Assembly (NCBI GenBank): GCA_016712035.1 | Contig: JADJRT010000001.1 | Location: 434,001-498,000 of the forward strand | Length of the DNA stretch: 64,000 nucleotides | Origin: Flammeovirgaceae bacterium | GTDB taxonomy: Bacteria; Bacteroidota; Bacteroidia; Cytophagales; Cyclobacteriaceae | Direction of reading: 5' to 3' | Shown here: positions 34,595 to 45,135 of the stretch, piece after piece | Layout: the number at the start of each line of letters is the position of its first letter | Position numbering within the stretch: position 1 is the first letter of the stretch | Notes under the pieces: generated by a model | What the model was told of the DNA's origin: nothing | The model's database searches: none | The model's input: only the letters and a program-made list of their open reading frames with translations | Program-made: the position numbers and the translations under genes

Positions 34595-35454
34595 TGAAAG
34601 CGGTAGCAATAAAGGATATTCATAAAACATTTAAAGTTGAGAAGTCAACGGTTACTGCTTTGCGCGGAATTTCATTTGAGGTGGAACAAGGTGAATTATT
34701 TGGTTTGATAGGTCCCGATGGCGCAGGCAAAACAACACTCTTTAGAATCCTCACCACGCTGATGTTGGCCGACAAAGGTTCGGCCTATGTGGATGGACTT
34801 GATGTGATTGCCAACTATAAGGAGATAAGAAAACGTGTTGGGTATATGCCCGGACGGTTTTCTCTCTATCAGGATTTAACGGTAGAGGAGAACCTACAGT
34901 TCTTTGCCACGCTTTTCAATACATCGATTGAAGAGAATTATGATTTGATAAAAGATATCTATGTTCAGATAGAAAAATTTAAAACCCGAAAAGCTGGAGC
35001 CCTCTCTGGTGGGATGAAACAAAAGTTAGCACTAAGCTGTGCGCTTATTCACAAACCTTCTGTATTATTTTTGGATGAGCCGACTACAGGCGTAGATGCT
35101 GTATCCCGTAAGGAGTTTTGGGAATTGTTACATAACCTTCAACAGCAAAAAATAACCATTCTGGTTTCTACACCCTATATGGATGAAGCTGATTTATGCG
35201 ACCGGGTGGCGCTTATTCAAGAGGGAAGCATTCTTGATATTGAAACGCCCCAAAGGATCACTGAAAAATTTGATGGTACTCTTTGGTCTACCAGGGCAAC
35301 CAACATGTATAAGTTACTGGTAGACTTGAGCAATCAGGTTGAGGTAAAGTCTTGCTTTCCATTTGGGCAAGTTCATCATGTAACATTCATGGATAATAAT
35401 CAGCACGTTGAGGATATTAAAATCGGCTGGTGTCAATGGGGCACACAAACATAG
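34594..35454 (+). CDS. ABC exporter ATP-binding protein (first half-transporter ATPase)
   Basis: 286 residues from the ATG at 34594. Walker A is GPDGAGKTTL (Asp instead of the usual Asn), signature LSGGMKQKLALS, Walker B VLFLDEPTTGVD, switch region STPYMDEAD. It corresponds to the N-terminal half of YbhF-type double ATPases. As written the frame ends at 35454 in DIKIGWCQWGTQT; removing one A from A4 35419-35422 continues through VNGHTNIVFDKISAGIEDSF and MELMGKEKN, the usual C-terminal end of such ATPases, reaching the next gene's start region (the joined frame is open to 35576, or would stop near 35517 with a further A). So the true C-terminus lies past 35454. Confidence 0.92.
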   Translation: MKAVAIKDIHKTFKVEKSTVTALRGISFEVEQGELFGLIGPDGAGKTTLFRILTTLMLADKGSAYVDGLDVIANYKEIRKRVGYMPGRFSLYQDLTVEENLQFFATLFNTSIEENYDLIKDIYVQIEKFKTRKAGALSGGMKQKLALSCALIHKPSVLFLDEPTTGVDAVSRKEFWELLHNLQQQKITILVSTPYMDEADLCDRVALIQEGSILDIETPQRITEKFDGTLWSTRATNMYKLLVDLSNQVEVKSCFPFGQVHHVTFMDNNQHVEDIKIGWCQWGTQT

Positions 35455-35517
35455 TGTTTGATAAAATAAGCGCGGGCATTGAAGATAGTTTCATGGAGTT
35501 AATGGGCAAAGAGAAAA

Positions 35518-36255
35518 ATGAAGGCAATCTCCGTACAAAATCTTACGAAACAGTTTGGCGCATTTACAGCTGTTGATCACATAACTTTTGATGTAAGCCA
35601 GGGTGAGATTTTTGGTTTTTTAGGAGCCAACGGTGCTGGCAAAACAACAGCTATGCGCATGTTGTGTGGACTCTCCATGCCTACAAGTGGGGATGCAATA
35701 GTTGCGGGTTACGATCTCTACAAACAAGCAGAGGAAATTAAAAAGAGTATTGGTTACATGAGTCAGAAATTTTCGCTGTACGAAGATTTAACCATAAAAG
35801 AGAACATCCGATTTTATGGAGGCATTTATGGATTAACCAATGCCGAGATTAAGGAGAAAACAGAGCGACTGGCAGTGACATTACGTATAGAAGACAAGTT
35901 AAATGCATTAGTTCGCTCATTGCCTCTAGGCTGGAAACAAAAGCTTTCTTTTTCCGTGGCGATGATTCACGATCCAAAGATTGTTTTTTTGGATGAGCCT
36001 ACAGGTGGCGTGGATCCCATCACACGAAGAGAATTCTGGGCTATGATTTTTGAAGCAGCTAATCGCGGAACTACTGTTTTTGCCACCACGCATTATATGG
36101 ATGAAGCAGAATATTGTAACCGGGTTTCTATTATGGTGGATGGAAAAGTTGCGGCCTTAGGTACTCCTAATGAATTGAAAGAGAATTACTCGGCCAAAGA
36201 TATGGGAGACGTGTTTTTGCAACTGGCAAGAGGCGCAAAGCGGGGGGATGATTAG
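35518..36255 (+). CDS. ABC exporter ATP-binding protein (second ATPase)
   Basis: 245 residues. Walker A GANGAGKTTAM, Walker B IVFLDEPTGGVD, H-loop TTHYMDEAEYC. The signature motif is LPLGWKQKL rather than LSGGQ, as in the C-terminal half of YbhF-type ATPases, so the ATP site it completes is probably asymmetric. It pairs with the preceding ATPase to drive the two ABC-2 permeases. No sign of disruption. Confidence 0.95.
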   Translation: MKAISVQNLTKQFGAFTAVDHITFDVSQGEIFGFLGANGAGKTTAMRMLCGLSMPTSGDAIVAGYDLYKQAEEIKKSIGYMSQKFSLYEDLTIKENIRFYGGIYGLTNAEIKEKTERLAVTLRIEDKLNALVRSLPLGWKQKLSFSVAMIHDPKIVFLDEPTGGVDPITRREFWAMIFEAANRGTTVFATTHYMDEAEYCNRVSIMVDGKVAALGTPNELKENYSAKDMGDVFLQLARGAKRGDD

Positions 36256-36326
36256 TATTCGTTGAGGGTTATTCATTCTTCAATAAGACAGACGAACAAC
36301 AACAAGTAACCGGCAACAAAACGAAT
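36256..36326. repeat. Degenerate TTCGTT/AACGAA repeat before the ABC permease
   Basis: ATTCGTT (36257-36263) and AACGAAT (36320-36326) are inverted partners at the two ends of the gap, with GACGAACAACAACAAG and GGTTATTC between. The words match those at 17421-17491 and 19892-19967. The right arm runs into the permease start codon. Confidence 0.5.
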
Positions 36327-37430
36327 GATGCAGTTTCTATTTTTTGTAAGAAAGGAATTTTTGCACGTATGGCGTGATAAGCGCACCATGCTTATTCTGT
36401 TTGGCATGCCCATCATGCAGATATTAATTTTTGGATTTGCACTTACCAACGAAGTAAAAAATACGCGCATTGGTATTTTGGATAAATCAAAAGATGAGAC
36501 TACCTCGCTATTATTCATCAGTTAGAAGCCAGCCGTTACTTTGACGTAGTTGAAAATATTTCTGATAACTCTAAATTAGTTCCTTCCTTTCAGTCGGGAG
36601 ATATCAAAATGGCCGTTGTATTTCCTGAGAACTTTCAGGAGCAACTTAATCACACAAACAAGGTGGCCATTCAATTAATTGGAGATGCTACCGACCCGAA
36701 CACCGCTAACACGTTAATCAATTATGCCACGGCAGTTATTCTCGACTATCAAAGGGGCATACGAAATAGTCCAGAGATTCCTTATTTAATTAACACCGAA
36801 ACCCGCATGTTGTATAATCCACAACTTAAGGGGTCATATAACTTTGTGCCTGGTGTTATGGCTATGGTGCTGATGTTGGTGTGCGCCATGATGACGTCTA
36901 TTTCGATTGTGCGGGAAAAGGAAATGGGGACCATGGAGATAATTTTGGTATCGCCTATTATACCCATACGGGTTATAATCGCGAAGATGGTCCCTTACTT
37001 TTTGCTATCGGCTGTAAACATTGCGAGCATTTTATTACTGAGCGTTTATGCATTAGATGTACCTATTCGGGGAAGTTTATTTTTACTGGTAACGGAATGT
37101 TTGATGTTTACCATTACCGTATTGGCGCTCGGCTTGTTAATTTCTTCCATCTCCAACTCACAAGAGGTTGCCATGTTAATTTCTTTGATGGGCCTTTTTC
37201 TTCCCACTATTATGCTGAGTGGTTTTATGTTTCCGATCGAAAATATGCCCACAGGACTTCGAGTATTTTCTAATATCGTGCCAGCCAAATGGTTTTATAT
37301 CATAGTGCGCAACATTATGATCAAAGGCGTTGGCTTTGAACATATCTGGAAAGAGACGTTGATATTATTGGGCATGACGGTGTTCTTCATGGGAATTAGT
37401 ATCAAGAACTTTAAAACCCGTTTGGAATGA
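36325..37430 (+). CDS. ABC-2 type permease, one-base frameshift
   Basis: About 368 residues when rejoined. It starts MMQFLFFVRKEFLHVWRDKRTM with the first membrane helix MLILFGMPIMQILIFGFAL, then a periplasmic segment (RIGILDKSKDE). The frame as written stops at 36525; one base missing near 36507-36512 accounts for it, and the joined reading gives TTSLIIHQLEASRYFDVVEN and continues into the frame at 36609. The C-terminal half holds five helices and the ABC-2 signature IVREKEMGTMEIILVSPI. YbhS/YbhR-like exporter subunit. It overlaps the next permease by ATGA. Confidence 0.9.
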
Positions 37431-38545
37431 GAGCGCTCTTAATCTTATTGGAGAAAGAGTTTCGCCAGATCTTCCGAAACCCAGCCATCTTACGCATGAT
37501 GTTTATGATGCCGGCCGTTCAGTTGCTTATCATGCCCCTGGCAGCCGATTACGAAATTAAAAATGTAAAGGTGTGTGTGGTAGATTATGATCACTCTTCA
37601 TACTCTCAAAAATTGATCAGTAAAATTACCGCTACCGAATATTTCACCTTAGTTGACTACTCGGATTCTTACGAAGATGCGCTGCTCCGTGTTGAGCATG
37701 ATGAAGCGGATCTGATCTTGCAAATTCCCAATTCGTTTGAAAAGGATTTGATTCGAGAAAATAAATCGGAGCTCTTTCTGGCTATCAACGCGATCAATGG
37801 CGTAAAGGCAAATTTGGGTGGGGCCTACCTGCGCTCGGTTATCAACAATTTTAATCAGGAGGTGCGCTTGCAATGGATTCAAGTGCCCAGACAAAATGCG
37901 CATCCGACTATAGAGATTGCATTCATCAATTGGTTTAATCCGTTAATGAATTATCGATATTTTATGGTGCCCGGCATTTTGGTGATTCTGATTACCATGG
38001 TAGGCGCATTTCTCACCGCATTAAATATTGTAAAGGAAAAGGAAATTGGCACGATTGAACAAATCAACGTAACCCCTATACGCAAGCATCAATTCATTTT
38101 AGGGAAGCTGATACCTTTTTGGGTTTTAGGTTTTGTTGTGCTTACCATCGGGTTATTAATATCCAGAATAGCCTACGGCATTGTGCCAACCGGAAGCCTG
38201 TTGACTATTTATATATTTACAGGTGTCTATTTGATTTCCATTTTAGGATTGGGATTGTTGGTTTCAACCTTTGCGAACACACAGCAGCAAGCTATGCTCC
38301 TTTCCTTTTTTATGATGATGATTTTTATTTTGCTGGGCGGATTGTATACGTCAATTGACAGCATGCCTCAATGGGCCCAAACTTTTACAAAATTTAATCC
38401 AGTCACTTATTTTATTGAAGTGATGCGAATGGTTGTTCTGAAAGGCAGTAACCTGTTCGACATTCGATTTCATTTGTTAAAAGTGTTGCTCTTTGGTTTA
38501 ATTTTTAATGGGTTGGCAGTATGGAATTACCGCAAACGCAGTTAA
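37427..38545 (+). CDS. ABC-2 type permease
   Basis: 372 residues, intact. N-terminal helix (AILRMMFMMPAVQLLIMPLA) after LLEKEFRQIFRNP, a periplasmic domain of about 150 residues, then five helices with the signature NIVKEKEIGTIEQINVTPI. It is the partner of the permease at 36325; together with the two ATPases, adaptor and TolC it completes a tripartite exporter, the last gene of the operon. It converges on the VPS10 gene with 25 bp between. Confidence 0.95.
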   Translation: MRALLILLEKEFRQIFRNPAILRMMFMMPAVQLLIMPLAADYEIKNVKVCVVDYDHSSYSQKLISKITATEYFTLVDYSDSYEDALLRVEHDEADLILQIPNSFEKDLIRENKSELFLAINAINGVKANLGGAYLRSVINNFNQEVRLQWIQVPRQNAHPTIEIAFINWFNPLMNYRYFMVPGILVILITMVGAFLTALNIVKEKEIGTIEQINVTPIRKHQFILGKLIPFWVLGFVVLTIGLLISRIAYGIVPTGSLLTIYIFTGVYLISILGLGLLVSTFANTQQQAMLLSFFMMMIFILLGGLYTSIDSMPQWAQTFTKFNPVTYFIEVMRMVVLKGSNLFDIRFHLLKVLLFGLIFNGLAVWNYRKRS

Positions 38546-38570
38546 TTAATCCCGAGCTAACATCACCAAT

Positions 38571-41500
38571 TTAGTTTCCTTTCCAATCAGGCCACCGGCC
38601 CGGGGTATAGGGGGCGTTATTGATTTCTAATTCCTTCTCCAGTTGTTCGATAGCATTATCGATAGCTTTTAATTCATCTAACAAGGGAGAAAACTGTTTG
38701 GCCGCTGTCGCATAAGAGTCTTTAAAAGTTTTAGGGATGGGTGCGGTAGAACTCCAAACACTTCCTTCAATACCTGAAACCCTTTCATTGATGGAAGGTA
38801 GTGTTTCAAAATCTCTACGGGCTTTGCTCTGATCGCCAAACAATTTTATTTTAACCTCTGCGAGTTGTTTAGAAATAGAAACATTTTTTTCTAAGACGGT
38901 TTAGCGGAAGCGGGCATATCAAGCGCAGCTATCTGAATGTTTTTAATTCTTTGATCCATGTTGTTTACTAGGTCATTAGCAGCTGTAACAGCCAGTCGAA
39001 TTTCGGTTACTTGTTTATAGAACTGAACATTGTTGTTCATATCTGTAGGGATACTACCTTGTTCAAGAAGTTTAAATGAAAACGAAACGGGAGCAACCAA
39101 CTCTGTTAAAATTCCATCATCAAATTTTGAAAGAGATACGGAATACTTTCCCGGTAATGCCAAATGGCCCTCTTCCACCCCACCAAAAAGTTGATCGGGG
39201 GCTAATGTGCGCCTCTGGTTAACAGGCGCGGAGGTTCCATATCGATAATCCCATACTATGCGTTGCAACCCTTTCTTTGCGGGGGCTTTTAAATGTCGAA
39301 CTACTTGCCCGCCATCATCTTTAACTGTAAAGAGTAAATAGGGTTCGGGTTGTTGATCTTCCATTCGAAGTGTATCCATGCTTGGGTAATATACCTTTTG
39401 CTTTTTTTCATATTTAGATTTTTCGGCAGCTTCTCTCTTTTGCTTTAGTGTTTTGATATCATCTTTCAGGTAATAAGAGAATACAGCGCCCACGGCCGGA
39501 TTAGGTGTAGAAAAATAACTGCTCCCTAAATGGCCTTTGTCGCGGAGGCCGAGCGGAAAACGTTCGATGAACATCAAACTTTCTTTTACAGGAAATATAA
39601 TGGCGGATTTATTAAAATCGTCCTGCTTTAGATTCCGTAGGAGAGAATAATCATCCAAAACATAAAATCCACGCCCAAAGGTCGCGAGCACAAGATCACT
39701 TTCTCTTCTCTGTATTTCAAGATCGCGCACAGCTATTGTTGGCAATCCTGCTTTTAGTTGCGTCCAGCTTTGACCACCACCTGTTGAAAAGAATAATCCA
39801 AACTCTGTTCCAACAAAGAGAAGATTTGGATCAACATGATCTTCCGCTACTGAATATACGCTGCCTCGTACTGGTAAATTACTGCTAATGGATTTCCAGG
39901 TTTTACCCGCATCGGTTGTTTTAAGCACATAGGGTTTGAAATCGCCATAGCGATGATGATTGAAACAAACATACGCGGTGTTCTTATTGTGAAGCGAAGA
40001 AACAATTTGATGAACATAACTCATCGCGGGCACACCCGGAAGATTATCAAACTTCGTCCAATTCTTTCCCCCATCAGTAGTCAAATGAATTAGCCCGTCA
40101 TCGGTGCCAACCCAAATCTGATTTTGATCTTGCTTCGATTCTGCAACTGAGGTAAGTTGTCCAAAAATATCAGTACTTCCATTTTTTGAAATGGCATCCA
40201 CAGACCAGATTTTGCCCATCACTTCCAGCTTATTCCGGTCTATTTGTCGGCTGAGATCGGGACTAATCACTGTCCATGAGTCTCCGCGATCGTCTGTGCG
40301 AAATAATTTATTTGCTCCAAAATATAATCTTGTATTGCTATGCTGACTGATCAACAGAGGCGCGTCCCAATTCCAGCGGTAGGCTTCCTCCCCTTCTTTT
40401 TCTATGGGTTTGATAGGTAAATATTCGCCACTCTTCCTGTCAAAACGATTTAAACCACCATACTGACTTTGTGCATAAATAATGTCGGAGTTGGACTGAT
40501 CAACCTGCGTTTCAAATCCATCGCCCAAAGAAGTTATGTACCAATCGGCATTGGTTATTCCGTTAGCGGAAGTTGTTCGACTGGGCCCGCCAAGGCTTAG
40601 ATTATCTTGCGTTCCTCCATGAACACCATAAAATGGGGAAGCATTATCAGTAGAAACTTTATAGAATTGAGTTACAGAAAGATTTGATTTAAAATCCCAG
40701 GTCTTTGCAAAATCCCAACTTTCATAGATGCCACCATCGCAACCCACCAGAAGGTGATCGCCATTATTGGGATCAATCCAGATACAATGATTGTCTATGT
40801 GTTTATTCAATTCGCCTAGGTTGCTAACAGTTTTTCCACCATCAGTACTCACTTTATAATAGGTGTCGGTGATATAAATTTTATTTACATCTACCGGGTC
40901 GCAAGTAACTTCCTGATAATAGTTTCCGGATGTTGAAAAAGAACTGCGCTTTTCCCAACTCGCCCCTTTATCCACTGATCGATATATTCCGCCCTTGTCG
41001 CCATTGGCTTCCACCACGGTGTACAATACATCCGGGTTAACCGAACTGATAGCTAACCCTATTCGTCCCTTATCACCATCGGGCAATCCACCTTCCAGCT
41101 TTTCCAGGTAGTTCCCATCGGTAGTTTTGTAAATGGCAGACTCAGGACCACCGCCAATGTAGGTAAACACTTTTCGCATGCGCTGATGAAAAGCGGCATA
41201 CAAAACATCGGGGTTTCGCGGATCCATAACTAAATCGTTACAACCGGTGTATGCACTCACAGATTTAACCAGTGCCCAGGTAGTTCCACCATCTATTGAT
41301 TTATAAACACCGCGCTCACCTCCTTCGCTCCAAACCGGCCCGTATGCACCAACAAATACTATGTTTGGATTTGTTGGATGCACAACTATTTCGGAAATGT
41401 GTTCGGAGTTTTTCAACCCCATATTTTTCCACGACTTGCCGGCATCTTCACTTTTATAAACACCATCTCCGTAGGATACCGCGCGTTGATTGTTGTTTTC

Positions 41501-41851
41501 GCCACTGCCAACCCATACCACACTTGAGTTAGAGGGATCTAACGTAACACAACCGATCGAGTAAGATCCCTGACTATCAAAAATCGGATTGTAGGTAACG
41601 CCTTTGTTTGTTGTTTTCCATACACCGCCTGATGAGGTGGCAACATAGTATTCACTCATGTTCGTAGGGTTCACGGCAAAATCAGAAATCCGACCAGAAG
41701 TAACTGCCGGACCGATAGCGCGCAACTTAAGCCCCGAGAAAGTTTCGGAAGTGAAACCAGACGGAGTTACTGTATTTTTTTGTTGGCTTATACATTGCAT
41801 GGAAGTAAGCAACAGTGCAAACAAGGGAGTTATTCGTATGATGAATTTCAT
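38571..41851 (-). CDS. VPS10/sortilin-like BNR-repeat secreted protein, one-base frameshift
   Basis: Signal peptide (MKFIIRITPLFALLLTSMQC, with a Cys near residue 19), then a ten-bladed VPS10-like propeller built of BNR/Asp-box repeats (SEDAGKSW, SIDGGTTW, SVDKGASW, STDGGKTV, TTDGGKNW, TTDAGKTW). A C-terminal region of about 270 residues includes a beta domain (RIVWDYRYGTSAPVNQRR) and a helical end. As written it stops at 38891 (DMPASAKPS, 986 residues). One extra A beside 38893-38894 continues on the minus strand as SLEKNVSISKQLAEVKIKLFG into the frame that ends at 38571 with PYTPGRWPDWKGN. The full protein has about 1093 residues. Commonly annotated as glycosyl hydrolase, but no catalytic residues are evident. 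Paralogue of the gene at 49189. Confidence 0.88.
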
Positions 41852-42088
41852 AAATGAAGGGTTACAAGATTTTGTGATAAAGGAAAGTTAATAAAAAGAT
41901 TATTCCGCTAAATGGCGATAAGAGACTTTGGTACAAGCGGTAATCATTTGGTGTGCACTATTGCGAATCGAGTGTTCATTTTTCAACACTTTTACAAATT
42001 CAGAATAACTAAATATGCGTTTTAGTCGCAAAAAGCCGATTTGCAAATACGTGAATGATTTTTGTAGGGCATACAGAAACCTTAAAGT

Positions 42089-42400
42089 ATGAGCCGACCT
42101 TCCGTTATTATCATCACCCTACTTATAGTATTCACCTTTCCACTTTGGTTTGGATTAGGGATGGGATTTTTCGGATTAATTATTGGTTTGATCGGTGGCG
42201 CAATAGGAATTGTGGCCGGTGTGTTCGGGGCCGTGATTGGTGTACTTGCCGGAATATTTAAAGCAATATTTCATGGCATTTTTGGATGGGGCCACGGGTG
42301 GCATAATGCCTTTCCGGATTTTCACTTTAATGGCTACGTTTTTTTGAGCATACTAATTCTGGCGGCCATTTTCATTTCGAAACGAAATAGAACAACATAA
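42089..42400 (+). CDS. Small Gly-rich membrane protein
   Basis: 103 residues. A continuous hydrophobic N-terminal part (VIIITLLIVFTFPLWFGLG) followed by a Gly/Ala/Ile-rich stretch with regular small residues (GLIGGAIGIVAGVFGAVIGVLAG), a His/Trp-rich loop (GIFGWGHGWHNAF) and a last helix (YVFLSILILAAIFI) with a basic tail. Similar layouts occur in small Bacteroidota envelope proteins near PspC/LiaF-type stress genes, but none is here and I cannot name a family. It is isolated, divergent from the VPS10 gene with 237 bp between, and converges on the gene at 42407. Confidence 0.7.
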   Translation: MSRPSVIIITLLIVFTFPLWFGLGMGFFGLIIGLIGGAIGIVAGVFGAVIGVLAGIFKAIFHGIFGWGHGWHNAFPDFHFNGYVFLSILILAAIFISKRNRTT

Positions 42401-42406
42401 GCGCGA

Positions 42407-43426
42407 CTAGTATTTCAAATCCATCCGCATTAGTTGCAAATGATTAGCGAGTGCGGCTTGCCAGGTGCGATCGGCATCCCATTTATTACCGAGAAAAAGA
42501 TTTCCATACTCCAGATGCTTGATATAGAATTTATAAATCGTTTCCTCTGCAGGAATTGTTTTTAATTGAGCCTCTCCATTCACCATAGCAACGGACGCAA
42601 TAGAAGTTGCCATTTGCGAAAGATCGTAGTCAAGAATTTGCTTGGCTACAATGCCGCGCGTATGTACAAAACGAAGCACAGTAATAAATCCTTTGCTTTC
42701 CAGCTCTCGTTCAGTTAAGGCAGGATCAACCAGTTCGTATTTAACCGGAAAATATTCTTTTAGAAGTTGCTCCAACACAGCATCGTCTTTTTCGTTTCCA
42801 AATTTTGGCACAGCTACTTTAAAAGATTTAACCATAGCTGTATAGGTTTCTGTTCTCCGGCCAACAAAGTATTTAAGGGCAATGTCAGTTTCGGGAACAT
42901 CATTAATAAGTAGATTTTGTTTTTTTTGATCGCTCACGGCAAACCGGTAGGTGGTTAGTAGAACTTCATTCAGAACGTTTCCCTTCTGCTGCCAGGCAGA
43001 GACACCGTTATTTACCAAATCAATCTTGTTATTAAATGGAGCGAAGGTAAACGAGTAGGTTTGTTTTTCTTTACTGAATATTATAATGAACGAAACATTT
43101 CGGGTAATCAAATAAGTGGAGAAGGCTTTTTGCGGGTCGGCCCCAGCCAGAATATGATCGATAACAAAATAGGCAACGGCATCAATACCAGTTTGTTGAA
43201 ACGCCTTTTGAGTTTCTTGTAATTCTTTTGATGTGATGTTCGATTCATAGAGAACAACAGAACGTTCCGCTAACAGTTTTTCAGGAACGGATTCAACGAT
43301 CGACAGCCGATTAATTAATAAATCTTTTTCAACCGCGGGTTGTGCAATCAATAGAATAGGAGTAATGGAAAGAGAGAGAAAGATTTTCACGAGGACAGTA
43401 TTTGATAAATAACGATTGACTTTCAT
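42407..43426 (-). CDS. Secreted protein of unknown function
   Basis: 339 residues. Signal peptide KIFLSLSITPILLIAQ (cleavage near residue 29). The mature part is mixed alpha/beta with no membrane helix: VVLYESNITSKELQETQKAFQQTGIDAVAYFV looks like a Rossmann-type beta-alpha-beta start, and a later segment has VPKFGNEKDDAVLEQLLKEYFPVKYELVD. No Cys pairs, metal motifs or known catalytic signatures. I do not recognise the family. It lies 15 bp after the Rieske gene in the same direction, so the two may be co-transcribed. Confidence 0.85.
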   Translation of the reverse strand: MKVNRYLSNTVLVKIFLSLSITPILLIAQPAVEKDLLINRLSIVESVPEKLLAERSVVLYESNITSKELQETQKAFQQTGIDAVAYFVIDHILAGADPQKAFSTYLITRNVSFIIIFSKEKQTYSFTFAPFNNKIDLVNNGVSAWQQKGNVLNEVLLTTYRFAVSDQKKQNLLINDVPETDIALKYFVGRRTETYTAMVKSFKVAVPKFGNEKDDAVLEQLLKEYFPVKYELVDPALTERELESKGFITVLRFVHTRGIVAKQILDYDLSQMATSIASVAMVNGEAQLKTIPAEETIYKFYIKHLEYGNLFLGNKWDADRTWQAALANHLQLMRMDLKY

Positions 43427-43441
43427 CTCTATTGTTGAGAA

Positions 43442-43761
43442 TTAGAGACCCAGATAAAAGCCCGATTGTTCTACTTTAACCGGAAAGCACTCCAGATCAG
43501 AAGAACGTTCCTGAATTTCGCGGCCGCTTTTAAGATTAAATTGATGGCCATGCCAAGGGCAGACGATCTCACCTAAATGATTCACCTTTCCCTTGCTCAA
43601 CGATTCGCCATTATGCGTACAGCGATCACTCACGGCTAAAAATTTTCCCTCATGTTTCACCAAACAAATTCTTTTCCATTTACCACTACGAGTTGTGGCT
43701 TATTTTCAATTAGGGTGTTGTTGGCCTCCTCGTTTCCCGCAAAGATTTTGATCCATTGCAT
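43442..43761 (-). CDS. Rieske 2Fe-2S ferredoxin-like protein, one-base frameshift
   Basis: About 106 residues when rejoined, the size of NirD/BphF-type small Rieske proteins. Cluster ligands: CTHNG and CPWHG (Cys-x-His and Cys-x2-His). The readable frame begins only at 43663, but the minus strand from ATG 43761 (MQWIKIFAGNEEANNTLIEN) reads PQLVVVNGK, and one A added at the run opposite T4 43672-43675 continues as RICLVKHEGKFLAVSDRC. It would serve as electron donor or electron-transfer component; its partner is not in the window. Followed by the unknown secreted protein gene. Confidence 0.87.
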
Positions 43762-43772
43762 ACACGATCGCT

Positions 43773-43802
43773 TTTGTTCAGAATCTCTTTTTTTATACCT
43801 TG
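43773..43802 (+). promoter_or_regulatory. Candidate Bacteroidota-type promoter for the M20 gene
   Basis: TTTG (43773-43776), 19 bases, then TACCTTG (43796-43802), 19 bp before the ATG at 43822. The known Bacteroidota pattern is TTTG and TAnnTTTG with 19-21 bases between; here the -7 box is one base short. Weak call. Confidence 0.3.
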
Positions 43803-43821
43803 ACTCAAATTACTCAAACCT

Positions 43822-45130
43822 ATGAAGAAATTTTGTGTTACAGCCTGTCTCTCGCTTTTTGCAATATTAGCCATCGCTCAAATTGATGCCAAGTTAAAAT
43901 TAAAACTTGATCAGCAAGTAAAGGAGCTTGAGCCAAAGATTGTAGAGTGGCGCAGATATTTTCATGAACATCCCGAATTGTCGAATCGCGAAGAGAAAAC
44001 TGGCGAGCGAATCGCGAATCAATTAAAAGCACTGGGACTGGATGTTCAATATCCGGTTGCAAAAACCGGAGTAGTAGCCATTTTGAAAGGAAGTAAACCC
44101 GGCCCCGTTATTGCCTTGCGTGCGGATATTGATGCTTTGCCGGTTACCGAGCGAAATTCATTGCCGTTCGCATCAAAAGTAAAAGTGCCCTTCAATGGGC
44201 AGGAAACAGGAGTGATGCACGCGTGTGGACACGATGCGCACATGGCTATTTTATTGGCTACAGCCGAAATTCTTTCAAAGAATAAAAGTGAATTGAAGGG
44301 GACCGTCAAATTTATCTTTCAACCAGCCGAAGAAGGCGCGCCTGTTAGCGATGGCGTATCGGGGGGCTGAACTGATGGTGAAAGAAGGCGTACTTGAAAA
44401 TCCGAAAGTGGATGCCATTTTTGGATTGCACATTCAATCATTGTTGCCTTCGGGTCAGTTGGCCTATCGCTCAGGCGGATTGATGGCTTCTGTAGATGGA
44501 TTTGATATTAAAGTGAAGGGCCAGGGAGCCCATGGCGCTACTCCGTGGGATAGCGTAGATCCCATTGTAATCTCGGCAGAAATTATAAATGGACTTCAAA
44601 CTATCGTGAGCAGACAGACAGAGCTTACTAAAGCGGGCGCAGTAATTACTATTGGCAGCATGCACGCGGGCATTCGCAGAAATATTATTCCTGAGGAGGC
44701 TTTGTTGGAAGGAACCATTCGTGCCTTTGATGATGAGATGCAGAAAAAGATTCATCGGGATATAATTCGCACAGCCACTAAAATTGCTGAGAGTGCAGGC
44801 GCAAAAGCCGAAGTGGATATTCAGATCATGTATCCGGCAACGGTGAATGATCCTAAATTAACAGAACAAATGTCGCCCAGTTTAGTGCGTGCTGCAGGCA
44901 CAGATAATGTAAAAATCACGGTACCCGTTACCATGGCCGAAGATTTCTCTTTCTTTCAACGCGCAGTGCCGGGCTTTTTCTTTTTTCTGGGAGCCTACCC
45001 GGCTGATATGAAATTAGAGAAACAGCCGACACACCATACAGCCGATTTTATGATTGATGAAAAAGCTTTGACTACGGGTGTCAAAGCGTTTCTGCACCTT
45101 ACCTTAGATTATATGAACGCAAAAAAGTAG
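43822..45130 (+). CDS. M20D-family amidohydrolase/peptidase, one-base frameshift (first tandem copy)
   Basis: About 435 residues when rejoined. Signal peptide MKKFCVTACLSLFAILAIAQ. Motifs: WRRYFHEHPELSNRE, metal ligands HACGHDAHMAI and FQPAEEGAP, the dimerisation domain KVKGQGAHGATPWDSVDP, and MAEDFSFF. These hippurate-hydrolase/IAA-amino-acid-hydrolase relatives split N-acyl amino acids; this one is exported. The frame stops at 44370 in the G6 run 44361-44366; with one G fewer it reads VSGAELMVKEGVLENPKVDA and joins the frame ending at 45130. The next gene is a close paralogue and shows the uninterrupted equivalent (GGAALMVKEGVLENPKVDV). Confidence 0.92.
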
Positions 45131-45135
45131 AAATT

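Noticed and set aside
36881..37273. 130-residue ORF overlapping the ABC-2 permease
   Set aside because: Frame-shadow of membrane helices; the permease frame holds the family signature.
41990..42000. AGTGTT/AACACT inverted repeat in the gap upstream of 42089
   Set aside because: Short arms and no flanking signal; not distinguishable from chance in an AT-rich gap.
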